A DNA stretch of 64,000 nt from Nocardiopsis sp. YSL2 (GCF_030555055.1 NZ_JAMOAO010000001.1:2604001-2668000), one strand, 5' to 3'. Shown: positions 1 through 7,773, numbered from the stretch's first letter. The notes: generated from the letters alone by a model not told the origin. Made by a program: numbers and translations.

Positions 1-644
1 CGGGTACGGGCGTCGCCCGGCCCCAGCAGGTCGCTGCCGTCGTGCCCGGCCGGTGCCGCGGCGCGGGAGGCCGGACGGGACGCGGCCGGCGCGTGAGCCT
101 GGTCCGGATAGCCGTTCGGGTCCTGCGGCCGCGCGGGCGGGAAGTGGTGCGCGTCCTGTTCTGGGGACGGCTGCCCGTGCGCCTGCTCCCGGGGCCTCTG
201 CTCGTGGCGGACCTGTTCCTGGGGCATGGGCTGCTGCGGAGCCGGGCGGTAGGGCTCGGGCTCCGGGCGGGCGTGCTGTCCCTGGGGCGCGGACGGCTCG
301 TAGCCCCGCGGCCTGCCGTGGTCCTCGGCGGAGGCGAACGGAGCCGTCGGCGGTACGGGGGTGGGAGGAGGCGTCTGCACGGCGGTGGGGTCCACCGTCA
401 CCGCCACACGGATGTCCCGGCCCAGGTGGGCGGACAGGGCCCGGCTGATCACCGGGTACAGGCGGGTCTCCAGGACCTTCTTGGTGAACTCGTTGGGCGC
501 CGCGATCAGCGCGGTGTCCTCGATCAGACCCAGTGGGCGGGTCTGCGGGAGCCAGGCGCGCTGGTGCGCGGGAAGGGCGTCGTTGTCGATCCCGTCCAGC
601 ACACTGGACCAGACCATTGCGAGGTTGACCTGTGCGTCAGCCAA
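1..644 (-). CDS. dnaA: Chromosomal replication initiator DnaA, 5' part (cut by window edge)
   Basis: DnaA binds the boxes in the adjacent origin and opens it for DnaB loading. Only about 214 N-terminal codons are present. Domain I is recognisable (VWSSVLDGI, then APNEFTKKVLETRLYPVI) and is followed by the long Pro/Gln/Arg-rich linker (domain II) typical of actinobacterial DnaA. The AAA+ and helix-turn-helix domains lie beyond the left edge. I chose the TTG start at 644 (LADAQVNLAMVW) because GGCAGG sits about 5 bases before it and no ATG or GTG in frame does better. The gene reads away from oriC, opposite to rpmH, as in other actinobacteria. Identification is firm; the start is moderately sure. 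Confidence 0.9.
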   Translation of the reverse strand, partial: MADAQVNLAMVWSSVLDGIDNDALPAHQRAWLPQTRPLGLIEDTALIAAPNEFTKKVLETRLYPVISRALSAHLGRDIRVAVTVDPTAVQTPPPTPVPPTAPFASAEDHGRPRGYEPSAPQGQHARPEPEPYRPAPQQPMPQEQVRHEQRPREQAHGQPSPEQDAHHFPPARPQDPNGYPDQAHAPAASRPASRAAAPAGHDGSDLLGPGDART

Positions 645-769
645 GGTGACCTGCCACGGTTGTCGTCCCTTCGGTGCGGGTCTGTTCGGAGCGGGCGGAG
701 GGGACCTGTGTCGTCGCGCATGGGAGTGAGCTCTCCATTGTCCTCTCTCCACGGGGGTGCCGGGGCAGT

Positions 770-1050
770 GAAGCTGTGCACAGGCGGGGTTCCAGGGTCC
801 CACGAGCCTGTGGATAACTTGTCCCCACCGGGTCGGTGTCCACAGGTCTCGGCTGTTGTCCACAAGTTGTGCACAGGTTTATCCACAGGATGGCAGACCT
901 GCTCGGATGGCGCAGAGTTATCCACAAATCCCTGCTCACAGCCTGTGTAGAGCAGTGGCGACGACGCTGGCCCGGCCCTCGGCCGCGCGTTATCCACAGG
1001 TTGTGGTTATCCACAGGCCACAGGGGTCGTCACGCTGTGGAAAACCGGTG
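770..1050. other. oriC: Chromosomal replication origin (oriC) with DnaA-box cluster
   Basis: The 627-base gap between divergent dnaA and rpmH holds a dense cluster of 9-mers matching TTRTCCACA or its complement: 809-817 (TGTGGATAA), 856-864 (TTGTCCACA), 879-887, 918-926, 990-998 and 1007-1015 (all TTATCCACA), and 1036-1044 (TGTGGAAAA). Weaker variants occur at 836-844 and 867-875. The cluster lies between dnaA and rpmH, not between dnaA and dnaN; the sequence right of dnaN is outside the window, so other boxes there cannot be excluded. Confidence 0.85.
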
Positions 1051-1109
1051 TCGAGCGGCGCCGGTCCTGTGCCGCCGACCGGCCCGCGGTGCGGGTGACG
1101 TGGGCTGAT

Positions 1110-1138
1110 TTGACCTCGCCCGTGTCCCGTCGTATCTT
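1110..1138 (+). promoter_or_regulatory. Predicted housekeeping promoter of rpmH-rnpA
   Basis: TTGACC at 1110-1115, a spacer of exactly 17 bases, and TATCTT at 1133-1138 make a good vegetative-sigma promoter about 135 bases before rpmH. It is read from the sequence only. Confidence 0.6.
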
Positions 1139-1271
1139 CTTTATGCTTATGCCGATGATCTGCCCACGCCCATGTCCGCATGACGGCGCGGCCACGGCAC
1201 ATGCACTCTGAGGCCCCGCGTATCCTGGGGGTCTGTCGTAGTACTTTCCTGACACGCCCCTGGAGCCTGTA

Positions 1272-1415
1272 GTGAGCAAGCGTACGTACCAGCCGAACAA
1301 CCGGCGTCGCGCGAAGGTCCACGGCTTCCGGCTGCGCATGCGTACGCGCGCCGGTCGCGCCATCATCGCCTCGCGGCGCCGCAAGGGGCGCGCGGCGCTG
1401 ACCGTGAGCCACTAG
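1272..1415 (+). CDS. rpmH: 50S ribosomal protein L34
   Basis: L34 is a small basic protein of the large ribosomal subunit. The 47-residue product begins [19 protein letters not shown] and carries the invariant [15 protein letters not shown] segment, which matches the family over its full length. The start is GTG at 1272. The gene is shorter than most ORF cut-offs. It is the first gene of the conserved rpmH-rnpA-yidD-yidC-jag block beside oriC, and a terminator hairpin follows it. Confidence 0.97.
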   Translation: MSKRTYQPNNRRRAKVHGFRLRMRTRAGRAIIASRRRKGRAALTVSH

Positions 1416-1439
1416 GCCACGCCCAGCACCAAGACCTCA

Positions 1440-1477
1440 GGGACCGGTCCGGCCTTCTCGCCGGCCGGTCCCTTTTT
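1440..1477 (+). terminator. Intrinsic terminator between rpmH and rnpA
   Basis: The arm GGGACCGGTCCGGC and the arm GCCGGCCGGTCCC pair with one bulge across a TTCTC loop, and TTTTT follows. It probably lets rpmH be made in excess over the downstream genes. Confidence 0.75.
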
Positions 1478-1515
1478 CGTGTGACACGTGGGAGCCGACG
1501 CCGGAGGGAGCACGG

Positions 1516-2004
1516 ATGCTGTCGTCGAGGAACCGGATGCGCCGCGGCTCCGAGTTCTCCGCCGTCATGCGCTCGGGCCGCCGTGCCTCCCGCGACGCCA
1601 TCGGCCTCGTCTACCTCGCGCCGCCCGCTGACGCGGTGGACGCGGATCCGCCCCGCGTCGGTTTCGTCGTGGGCAAGTCCGTGGGCGTGGCCGTGGTGCG
1701 CAAGAGAGTGCAGCGCCGTCTTCGGCACGTGATGCGGTCTCAGGTCGACGCTCTGCCTGACGGTAGCCTGCTGGTAGTACGTGCTAAGCCCTCCGCCGCC
1801 ACCACGCGGCAGTCCGAGCTGGCCGCGCAGATCGACAGCGCGCTCGCCGCGGCCACCCGGCCCCGGCGCGGTCGTGACGGTCGGCGCGGCCGCGACGCTC
1901 GTCGGGGCCGCGGTGGCCGCGACGACCACCGCGCTCGGGGCGCCGGTGCGTCGAGAAGCGAGACAGTGGTGGACCGCCGTCCCGACGGGGACGGGGAACG
2001 GTAG
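1516..2004 (+). CDS. rnpA: Ribonuclease P protein component
   Basis: RnpA is the protein cofactor of the RNase P ribozyme, which trims the 5' ends of tRNAs. The first 115 or so residues follow the family: [21 protein letters not shown] at the start, then [24 protein letters not shown] covering the conserved basic helix. In that helix the usual R-N-R begins R-K-R here. The protein has 162 residues, about 40 more than is common. The extra C-terminal tail from about residue 120 is rich in Arg, Gly and Asp and looks disordered. The ATG start has GGAGGGAG upstream. yidD starts 9 bases after its stop, so the two are likely co-transcribed. Confidence 0.93.
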   Translation: MLSSRNRMRRGSEFSAVMRSGRRASRDAIGLVYLAPPADAVDADPPRVGFVVGKSVGVAVVRKRVQRRLRHVMRSQVDALPDGSLLVVRAKPSAATTRQSELAAQIDSALAAATRPRRGRDGRRGRDARRGRGGRDDHRARGAGASRSETVVDRRPDGDGER

Positions 2005-2012
2005 GCGAGCCG

Positions 2013-2327
2013 ATGACCGAGCACAGACCGACGGCGTTCGCGCGGGTGCTGATTCTGCCCATTCGGGGCTACCAACGCTTCATCAGTCCGCTCTTCCCCC
2101 CGGTCTGCCGTTTCTACCCTTCGTGCAGCGCGTACGCCGTCGAGGCGCTGCGAGTGCACGGAGCCGCACGCGGGCTGTGGCTGGGAATCCGCCGCATCGC
2201 CCGCTGCCACCCCTTCCATCCCGGGGGACTAGACCCGGTACCGCCGCCCAAGGGGCGCCAGGGCCGGGAGTCCGAGGAGTCGGCGGGCGGTACCGGCCAC
2301 ACCGGCACCGCTCCCGGGGACCAGTAG
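2013..2327 (+). CDS. yidD: Membrane protein insertion efficiency factor YidD
   Basis: YidD is a small membrane-associated protein that assists YidC-dependent insertion of inner-membrane proteins. The 104-residue product shows the family core: [20 protein letters not shown], then [15 protein letters not shown], and the Cys-His end [17 protein letters not shown]. The tail after about residue 80 is Gly/Ser-rich and variable. It sits between rnpA and yidC, the usual order, with 9 and 28 bases to its neighbours. Confidence 0.95.
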   Translation: MTEHRPTAFARVLILPIRGYQRFISPLFPPVCRFYPSCSAYAVEALRVHGAARGLWLGIRRIARCHPFHPGGLDPVPPPKGRQGRESEESAGGTGHTGTAPGDQ

Positions 2328-2355
2328 CTGAACCGAATCACATAGGAGTTGGCCG

Positions 2356-3306
2356 GTGCTGGACTGGCTTTACAACATCGTCGGCTGGACGTTGGCGCGG
2401 ATCCATGAGGGTCTCACCTTCGTCGGCCTGAACCCCGACAGCGGGTGGGCGTGGGGCCTGTCCATCGTGCTGCTGACCGTCCTGATGCGGCTCCTCATGG
2501 TCCCGCTGTTCGTCAAGCAGATGAACACGCAGCGCAAGATGCAGGACATCCAGCCGAAGATCATGAAGCTTCGGGAGCGCTACAAGCACGACAAGCAGCG
2601 CTTGCAGCAGGAGTCCATGAAGCTCTACCAGGAGAGCGGCACCAACCCCATCATGGGTTGCCTTCCGCTCCTCCTGCAGATGCCGGTCTTCTTCGCGCTG
2701 TTCAGCGTGCTGCGGAGCGTGGCCGAGGGCAACGCCCAGTACGGCTTCGACGAGCAGCTGGCTGCGAGCGCCCGTCAGGCCCTGATCTTCGAGGCGCCGA
2801 TCGCGGCCCAGTTCAACAGCTCCTCCGAGGAACTGATCGCCCTGGGGTCCGCCGACCCGATCATGGCGAAGGTCCTCATCGCGATCGCCTGCGTGATCAT
2901 GGGCTTCACCACGTTCCTCACCATGCGGCAGAGCATCAAGCGCAGCACGGCGCAGATGCCCGACAACCCCATGATGCAGACCCAGAAGATCATGATGTAC
3001 ATGGCGCCGGCCTTCGGGCTCTTCGGTCTGGCCATGCCCGTCGGTGTGCTCCTCTACTGGGTCACCTCCAACGTGTGGACCATGGTCCAGCAGCACTTCC
3101 TCTACCGGAACCAGCCGGTGCCGGGCGCGGACACCGCCGCCGACAAGGGCGGGGCCAAGAGCCCGTCGAACGGGTCGGCCAAGGGCATGCTCGGCCGAAA
3201 GAAGGCCGTCGAATCCACGCCTGAGCCGAAGGAACAGCCTAAGATCGAGCGTAAGCAGCCCAAGAAGAAGTCGCGTTCCAAGCGCGGCGGTGGCGGGTCC
3301 CACTAG
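2356..3306 (+). CDS. yidC: Membrane protein insertase YidC
   Basis: YidC inserts and folds inner-membrane proteins, alone or with SecYEG. The product has 316 residues, the short Gram-positive form without the large periplasmic domain of enterobacteria. Membrane segments are visible near 33-53 (with the groove arginine, Arg45, in LTVLMRLLMVP), at about 103-120 (CLPLLLQMPVFFALFSVL), at about 170-192 and at about 215-240. The charged cytoplasmic loop lies between the first two. A Lys/Arg-rich tail (KKKSRSKRGGGG) ends the protein and may contact the ribosome. GTG start at 2356. The gene is in one block with yidD and jag. Confidence 0.96.
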   Translation: MLDWLYNIVGWTLARIHEGLTFVGLNPDSGWAWGLSIVLLTVLMRLLMVPLFVKQMNTQRKMQDIQPKIMKLRERYKHDKQRLQQESMKLYQESGTNPIMGCLPLLLQMPVFFALFSVLRSVAEGNAQYGFDEQLAASARQALIFEAPIAAQFNSSSEELIALGSADPIMAKVLIAIACVIMGFTTFLTMRQSIKRSTAQMPDNPMMQTQKIMMYMAPAFGLFGLAMPVGVLLYWVTSNVWTMVQQHFLYRNQPVPGADTAADKGGAKSPSNGSAKGMLGRKKAVESTPEPKEQPKIERKQPKKKSRSKRGGGGSH

Positions 3307-3399
3307 GGTCGGTACCTGCTCGGGGCTGCCGAGTGCGCAGGCGACAAGGCCCCTGAGGCGTGCGACGGCCAGGGCGTGAGTGGACAGAGGAGATTCGCT

Positions 3400-3918
3400 G
3401 TGGGACGGGAAGAGAGCGGTGGAGTAGCGGTGGCTGACGCGCCTGAGGCCGAGTTCGACGTCGAGGCCCTGGAGAACGAGGGCGACATCGCCGCGGACTA
3501 CATCGAGGGACTCCTCGACATCGCGGACTTCGACGGCGACATCGACATGGACGTGGAGGGCGACCGCGCGCTCGTGTCGGTCGTCGGAGCCACCCTGGAC
3601 GAGCTCATCGGCGAGAACGGCGAAGTCCTGGAGGCGCTCCAGGAGCTGACCCGGCTGGCCGTGCACCGGGCGACCGGTGAGCGCAGCCGGCTGATGCTCG
3701 ACATCGGCGGCTACCGCGAGGGGCGCCGCAAGGTGCTCTTCCAGATCGGTTCCGAGGCCGCGGCCAGGGTCAAGGAGTCCGGCGAGATCGAGCCGCTGGA
3801 GCCCATGACCCCGTTCGAGCGCAAGGTGGTCCACGACGCGGTCGCGGCCGCGGGCCTGCGGAGCGAGTCCGAGGGCGAGGAGCCCAACCGCTACGTGGTC
3901 GTGCACCCCGCCGACTAG
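3400..3918 (+). CDS. jag: KhpB/Jag-type RNA-binding protein (KH and R3H domains)
   Basis: This protein binds RNA and is linked in other bacteria to cell-division and envelope control. An acidic N-terminus precedes a KH-like domain (about residues 45-110, with GENGEVLEALQELTRLAVHR) and a C-terminal R3H domain (FERKVVHDAVAAAGL, with the Arg-x3-His pair). I chose GTG at 3400 because AGAGGAG lies about 7 bases before it. In-frame alternatives are GTG 3376, which has no good ribosome site, and GTG 3430 (MADAPEAEFDVE), which follows GGTGGAG and is also plausible. The gene follows yidC as usual. Confidence 0.92.
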   Translation: MGREESGGVAVADAPEAEFDVEALENEGDIAADYIEGLLDIADFDGDIDMDVEGDRALVSVVGATLDELIGENGEVLEALQELTRLAVHRATGERSRLMLDIGGYREGRRKVLFQIGSEAAARVKESGEIEPLEPMTPFERKVVHDAVAAAGLRSESEGEEPNRYVVVHPAD

Positions 3919-3961
3919 GCGGTCGGGGCCGGAGCGCAGACGGCCCCGGAACACACTCCCG

Positions 3962-4003
3962 GAGGGGGTGGCGATGTTTCACGTGAAACATCGCCACCCC
4001 CTC
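3962..4003. promoter_or_regulatory. parS: parS site 1 inside a perfect 42-bp palindrome
   Basis: The ParB-binding 16-mer TGTTTCACGTGAAACA lies at 3975-3990, in the centre of an uninterrupted inverted repeat running from GAGGGGGTGGCG to CGCCACCCCCTC. As RNA the same sequence would fold into a 20-bp stem just after jag, so it may also end transcription. Confidence 0.9.
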
Positions 4004-4045
4004 TCTCTGTGCCCGGCCCCGGGCACGCCCCCGGCCGGTCGCGAA

Positions 4046-4105
4046 GTCGACATGGCGGCACGCGGGGTCGACATGGCGGCACGGGAAGTCGACATGTCCG
4101 CCGCG
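4046..4105. repeat. Three tandem 21-bp repeats headed GTCGACATG
   Basis: GTCGAC starts at 4046, 4067 and 4088, an exact period of 21. The first two units share GTCGACATGGCGGCACG, and the third departs after GTCGACATG. They lie in the 354-base gene-free stretch 3919-4272 between jag and rsmG, which otherwise holds parS sites 1 and 2. Similar GTCGAC-headed words recur in other intergenic gaps of this window. Confidence 0.75.
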
Positions 4106-4163
4106 GGCGGCGGGTAGGGGCGCCGATGTGGCGCCTCCTGGGTACGGCGGCAGTGTTCGCCGA

Positions 4164-4179
4164 TGTTTCACGTGAAACA
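4164..4179. promoter_or_regulatory. parS: parS site 2
   Basis: A perfect copy of TGTTTCACGTGAAACA lies about 90 bases before rsmG. It is not embedded in a longer palindrome. Confidence 0.92.
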
Positions 4180-4272
4180 TTGGTGGCACCCGCGCATAGG
4201 ATCATGGAGGCGCGTAACGTGCCCTGGCGATCGAAGAAGTGACGATGGACGAGTTCCGACAGGTGGTGACTG

Positions 4273-4974
4273 ATGTCCTCGGGGTCTGAGGAGACCGCTC
4301 CGACCGCTCCGACCGATCAGGCGGAGACGGTGTTCGGGGACTCCTTGTCGAAGGCGCGGCGCTTCGCCGAGCTCCTCGCGGACGACGGTGTCCGGCGCGG
4401 TCTCATCGGCCCGCGCGAGGTTCCGCGGCTGTGGGAGCGGCACCTGCTCAACTGCGCCGTGGTGGAGGAGCTGATCCCCGAGGGCGCGAACGTGGTCGAC
4501 GTCGGCTCCGGAGCCGGGCTGCCCGGGCTGGTGCTCGGGCTCCTGCGCCCCGACATCCGGATGGTGCTCCTGGAGCCCCTCCTGCGGCGGACGGTCTTCC
4601 TCAACGAAGCGGTCGAGCTGTTGGAGCTGCCGAACGTGGAGGTGCGCCGAGGGAGGGCCGAGGAGGTGCGCGGCGACCTGCTCGCGGACTTCGTGACCGC
4701 CCGTGCGGTCGCTCCGCTGCCCCGTCTGGCGGGGTGGGCGCTACCGCTCCTTCGCAAGGGCGGCAGCCTCCTGGCGCTCAAGGGCGAGCAGGCCGAGGCC
4801 GAACTCGCGGCCGCGGAGAAAGACGTGTCGAAACTGCGCCCTTGCGTCTGCGATGTCATCCGGGTCGGCCACGGTAGGGTCGAACCCGCTACCACGGTCG
4901 TTCGCGTCACGGTGACATCCGAGGGTGGTCCGCCGCCGCGGGGCGGAAAGAAGAAGCGCGGACGGAAGAGGTGA
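4273..4974 (+). CDS. rsmG: 16S rRNA (guanine-527-N7)-methyltransferase RsmG
   Basis: RsmG (GidB) uses S-adenosylmethionine to methylate G527 of 16S rRNA, a change that affects streptomycin sensitivity. The 233-residue product has the Rossmann SAM-binding motif VVDVGSGAGLPGLVLGLL at about residues 75-92. Before it comes LWERHLLNCAVVEELIP, the family's N-terminal signature, and after it VTARAVAPLPRLAGWALPLL. The C-terminus is a Lys/Arg-rich tail. The start is ATG at 4273. The last codons overlap the parA GTG (GTGA), so translation is likely coupled. Confidence 0.96.
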   Translation: MSSGSEETAPTAPTDQAETVFGDSLSKARRFAELLADDGVRRGLIGPREVPRLWERHLLNCAVVEELIPEGANVVDVGSGAGLPGLVLGLLRPDIRMVLLEPLLRRTVFLNEAVELLELPNVEVRRGRAEEVRGDLLADFVTARAVAPLPRLAGWALPLLRKGGSLLALKGEQAEAELAAAEKDVSKLRPCVCDVIRVGHGRVEPATTVVRVTVTSEGGPPPRGGKKKRGRKR

Positions 4975-5927
4975 ACTCATTCGTGTCCCAGAACCCAGCC
5001 GATGTTTCACGTGAAACATCCTCCTATGGCGACCTGCTCGATGTTTCACGTGAAACAGGCGGCGTCCCCGACACACCCCTCGCTCGCGCGGCCCAGGAGG
5101 CCATGTCGGTGCGCGGCAGCGAGGAACCCTGGCCCCGCCCCGCGTCCTGCCGGGTGATCAGTGTGGCGAACCAGAAGGGCGGCGTCGGCAAGACCACGAC
5201 GACCGTCAACATCGCGGCCGCTCTGGCGATGAACGGCCAGCGCGTCCTCGTCGTCGACCTCGACCCCCAGGGCAACGCCTCCACCGCCCTCGGCATGGAG
5301 CGCGGCAACCAGACCCGCTCCATCTACCACTGCCTGGTGGAGGACGAGGACATTCGCAACCTCGCCCAGCCGGTGCCGAACATCCCGAACCTGTGGTGCG
5401 CGCCCGCCACCATCGACCTCGCCGGAGCGGAGATCGAACTCGTCTCCCTCGTCGCCCGCGAGTCGCGCCTCAAGCGCGCCTTCTCCGCCTACGACACCTC
5501 GGAACTCGACTACATCCTCATCGACTGCCCTCCGTCGCTCGGCCTGCTCACGGTCAACGCGATGGTGGCGTGCGACGAGGTCATGGTCCCGATCCAGTGC
5601 GAGTACTACGCGCTGGAGGGGCTGGGGCAGCTGCTGCACAACGTCAAGCTGGTCCAGTCCCACCTCAATCCCGGGCTGGCGGTCAGTACCATCCTGCTGA
5701 CGATGTACGACGGCCGTACCCGGCTCTCCCAGCAGGTGGCCGACGAGGTCCGATCCCACTTCGGGGAACTGGTCCTGCAGACGCTCGTTCCGCGGAGCGT
5801 GCGCGTGTCCGAGGCTCCCAGCTTCGGCGAGTCGGTGATGACCTATGACCCCGCGTCGACGGGGGCGGTCGCCTACCTGGAGGCCGCGCGGGAGATGGCG
5901 TTGCGCGCGGAGCCGGTCAGCGGCTGA
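4971..5927 (+). CDS. parA: Chromosome partitioning ATPase ParA (Soj)
   Basis: ParA is a Walker-type ATPase that binds DNA non-specifically and moves ParB-parS complexes, placing origins. The deviant Walker A motif KGGVGKTTTTVN is near residues 67-78. LVVDLDPQGNASTALG and DYILIDCPPSLGLLTVNA follow. I kept the GTG at 4971, which overlaps the rsmG stop. With that start the first 45 residues form a poorly conserved lead containing the peptide DVSRET twice, each encoded by a parS site. An internal ATG at 5104 (MSVRGSEEP) would leave both parS sites in a leader. The ATPase core is unaffected. parB follows 56 bases later. Confidence 0.94.
   Translation: MNSFVSQNPADVSRETSSYGDLLDVSRETGGVPDTPLARAAQEAMSVRGSEEPWPRPASCRVISVANQKGGVGKTTTTVNIAAALAMNGQRVLVVDLDPQGNASTALGMERGNQTRSIYHCLVEDEDIRNLAQPVPNIPNLWCAPATIDLAGAEIELVSLVARESRLKRAFSAYDTSELDYILIDCPPSLGLLTVNAMVACDEVMVPIQCEYYALEGLGQLLHNVKLVQSHLNPGLAVSTILLTMYDGRTRLSQQVADEVRSHFGELVLQTLVPRSVRVSEAPSFGESVMTYDPASTGAVAYLEAAREMALRAEPVSG
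5003..5018. promoter_or_regulatory. parS: parS site 3, inside the parA reading frame
   Basis: A perfect TGTTTCACGTGAAACA, extended to a 20-bp palindrome (GATG...CATC). In the parA frame it encodes DVSRET. Confidence 0.92.
5042..5057. promoter_or_regulatory. parS: parS site 4, inside the parA reading frame
   Basis: A perfect TGTTTCACGTGAAACA 39 bases (13 codons) after site 3, in the same frame, again encoding DVSRET. Confidence 0.92.
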
Positions 5928-5983
5928 GGCAGGTCCGGTGACCCCGGACGGAGTTCTTTCGAGGAGTGTGGAAGGAGTTGCCG

Positions 5984-6913
5984 GTGAGCCAGCAACGGCG
6001 CGCGCTGGGCAGGGGGCTGGGGACACTCATCCCGCAGGGGCCGAGTGAGAAGGCGCCCGAACCGGAGGCGGTCGAGGAGCCGGCCCCCGAGCCCGCGGGC
6101 CTGCCGGACGGGACCTATCTGGAGGAGGTGGCGGTCGGCGCGATCACGCGCAACCCCCGCCAGCCCCGCCACCACTTCGACGACCAGGCGCTGGAGGAGC
6201 TGCGCGACTCCATCAGGGAGGTCGGGCTGCTCCAGCCCGTCGTGGTCCGCAAGGTCGACGACGGCGACGAGCCGCGGTACGAGCTCATCATGGGGGAGCG
6301 GCGCTGGCGCGCCAGCAAGGACGCCGGCCTGGAGCGGATCCCGGCGATCGTCCGCAGTACGAGCGACGACGCCCTCCTCCTGGACGCCCTCCTGGAGAAC
6401 CTGCACCGGCAGGAGCTCAACCCCCTGGAGGAGGCGGCCGCGTACCAGCAGCTGCTGGACGACTTCGGGGCGACCCACGACGTCCTGGCGCAGCGGGTCG
6501 GCCGTTCGCGGCCCCACATCACCAACACCCTGCGTCTGCTCAACCTGCCTCCGAAGGTGCAGTCGCGCGTGGCGGCGAAGGTGCTGAGCGCGGGGCACGC
6601 GCGGGCGCTCCTGCGGGTCGAGGACCCCGATCTCCAGGACCGCCTGGCGGCGCGCGTGGTCCAGGAGGGCCTGTCCGTGCGGTCCCTCGAGGAGGTCATC
6701 TCCCTCAGGGAGGAGCCCGAGACCGAGCGGCAGCCCCGGGCGCCCAAGGCGGCGAGGGAGCCCAACCCGCCGCAGATCGAGGAGTGGGCGACCCGCTTCG
6801 CCGATCGCCTGGACACCACCGTGAAGGTGGACATGGGCAAGAAGAAGGGCAAGATCGTCGTGGAGTTCGCGACGCCCGAGGACCTCGAACGGATCATCGC
6901 CCAGATCGGTTGA
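5984..6913 (+). CDS. parB: Chromosome partitioning protein ParB (Spo0J)
   Basis: ParB binds parS, spreads along the DNA as a CTP-dependent clamp and recruits ParA and condensin. MSQQRRALGRGLGTLIP at the N-terminus is the ParA-interaction segment. The ParB/Srx CTPase domain follows, with the GERRWRA box near residue 105, then the helix-turn-helix (about residues 150-190, including QRVGRSRPHITNTLRLLNLP) and a C-terminal dimer domain. GTG 5984 is preferred over GTG 5966 because GGAAGGAG lies 6 bases before it and homologues start at this point. Six parS targets lie within 3.3 kb. Confidence 0.96.
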   Translation: MSQQRRALGRGLGTLIPQGPSEKAPEPEAVEEPAPEPAGLPDGTYLEEVAVGAITRNPRQPRHHFDDQALEELRDSIREVGLLQPVVVRKVDDGDEPRYELIMGERRWRASKDAGLERIPAIVRSTSDDALLLDALLENLHRQELNPLEEAAAYQQLLDDFGATHDVLAQRVGRSRPHITNTLRLLNLPPKVQSRVAAKVLSAGHARALLRVEDPDLQDRLAARVVQEGLSVRSLEEVISLREEPETERQPRAPKAAREPNPPQIEEWATRFADRLDTTVKVDMGKKKGKIVVEFATPEDLERIIAQIG

Positions 6914-6974
6914 ACGCCTTGTCGACACGTCCACCTGTCGACGGATCGAGGGGCGGCGGGCGGCCGGCAGGCGC

Positions 6975-7008
6975 GAGGGGCGGTGTTTCACGTGAAACAC
7001 CGCCCCTC
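6975..7008. promoter_or_regulatory. parS: parS site 5 inside a perfect 34-bp palindrome
   Basis: The 16-mer at 6984-6999 is flanked by GAGGGGCGG and CCGCCCCTC, giving an unbroken inverted repeat 62 bases after the parB stop. It could double as the parB terminator. The gene-free stretch 6914-7337 also holds site 6, the trxA terminator and two GTCGAC words at 6921 and 6938; nothing else is seen there. Confidence 0.9.
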
Positions 7009-7191
7009 CGCCGTCTGCGCTCACGGACGCTGCCGGTCCCACGGAACCCTCGGCCGGAAGCGGACGGGATCGCGAGCCCGCCGACCACCCGGGGCCGCAC
7101 GGCGACACCGGGAACGGGGGTCCGGCCCTCTCCGCGGTCCGGTGCCCGGCTCAGCGCCGCCCGTGGTGGCGCTATGGCGTGGGGTAGGCGT

Positions 7192-7225
7192 CAGGGGCGG
7201 TGTTTCACGTGAAACACCGCCCCTG
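7192..7225. promoter_or_regulatory. parS: parS site 6 inside a perfect 34-bp palindrome
   Basis: The 16-mer at 7201-7216 lies in the inverted repeat CAGGGGCGG...CCGCCCCTG. Its flanks match those of site 5 except for the outermost bases. Confidence 0.9.
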
Positions 7226-7283
7226 TGGCAGCCGTCGACGGGCCGGGAGGGGGTGTCCCGGTCCGGTGGAGGCGGAGTACGCC

Positions 7284-7315
7284 AAAGGCCCCCAGAAGTG
7301 ATCCTGGGGGCCTTT
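7284..7315 (-). terminator. Terminator of trxB-trxA
   Basis: AAAGGCCCCCAG and CTGGGGGCCTTT form a perfect 12-bp stem with an 8-base loop, 22 bases beyond the trxA stop. The A/T ends make it usable in both directions. Confidence 0.85.
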
Positions 7316-7337
7316 CGCGTGCTCTGGGCGGTCCTCG

Positions 7338-7661
7338 TTACAGGAACTCGGCCAGGTCCTTCTCCAGGACGCGCTTCGGCTTGGCGCCGATGATCTGCTT
7401 GACGACCTCGCCGCCCTTGTAGACGTTCATCGTCGGCAGCGACATGACGTTGTAGTCGCGCGGGGTGTTCGGGTTCTGGTCCGTGTTCAGCTTGACGATC
7501 TCGATCTTGTCGCCGTACTCCTCCGCCAGCTTGTCCAGGACCGGGGCCATCTGCTTGCAGGGACCGCACCAGTCGGCCCAGAAGTCGACGAGGACCGGCT
7601 TGTCGCTGGCCAGGACGTCATCCTTGAAGGTGGCGTCGGTGACGTGCTTGACGGTGGACAT
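7338..7661 (-). CDS. trxA: Thioredoxin
   Basis: Thioredoxin reduces protein disulfides in the cytoplasm and is recharged by the reductase encoded just upstream. The 107-residue protein has the standard length. It shows the active site WCGPCK near residues 31-36, the buried aspartate region VDFWADWC, and the cis-proline loop SLPTMNVY. ATG start at 7661 with a good AGGAG-like site. It lies 112 bases after trxB and probably shares its transcript and SigR-type promoter. Confidence 0.97.
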   Translation of the reverse strand: MSTVKHVTDATFKDDVLASDKPVLVDFWADWCGPCKQMAPVLDKLAEEYGDKIEIVKLNTDQNPNTPRDYNVMSLPTMNVYKGGEVVKQIIGAKPKRVLEKDLAEFL

Positions 7662-7773
7662 TGTTCTCCTTGGTTCGGCGAGACCGTTGCGTCGGGGAAG
7701 GCTCGGGATGTGTCCCGTGGCGCTCGACCGCCGCCTGAGGCGGGACGGAAGCGCGGGAGCGGGTGGGCGCGGG

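Noticed and set aside
2338..3954. Long minus-strand ORF (538 codons) across yidC and jag
   Set aside because: It is antisense to two certain genes and rich in His, Arg, Gly and Val, as expected from the complement of high-GC coding sequence; no ribosome site or family motif.
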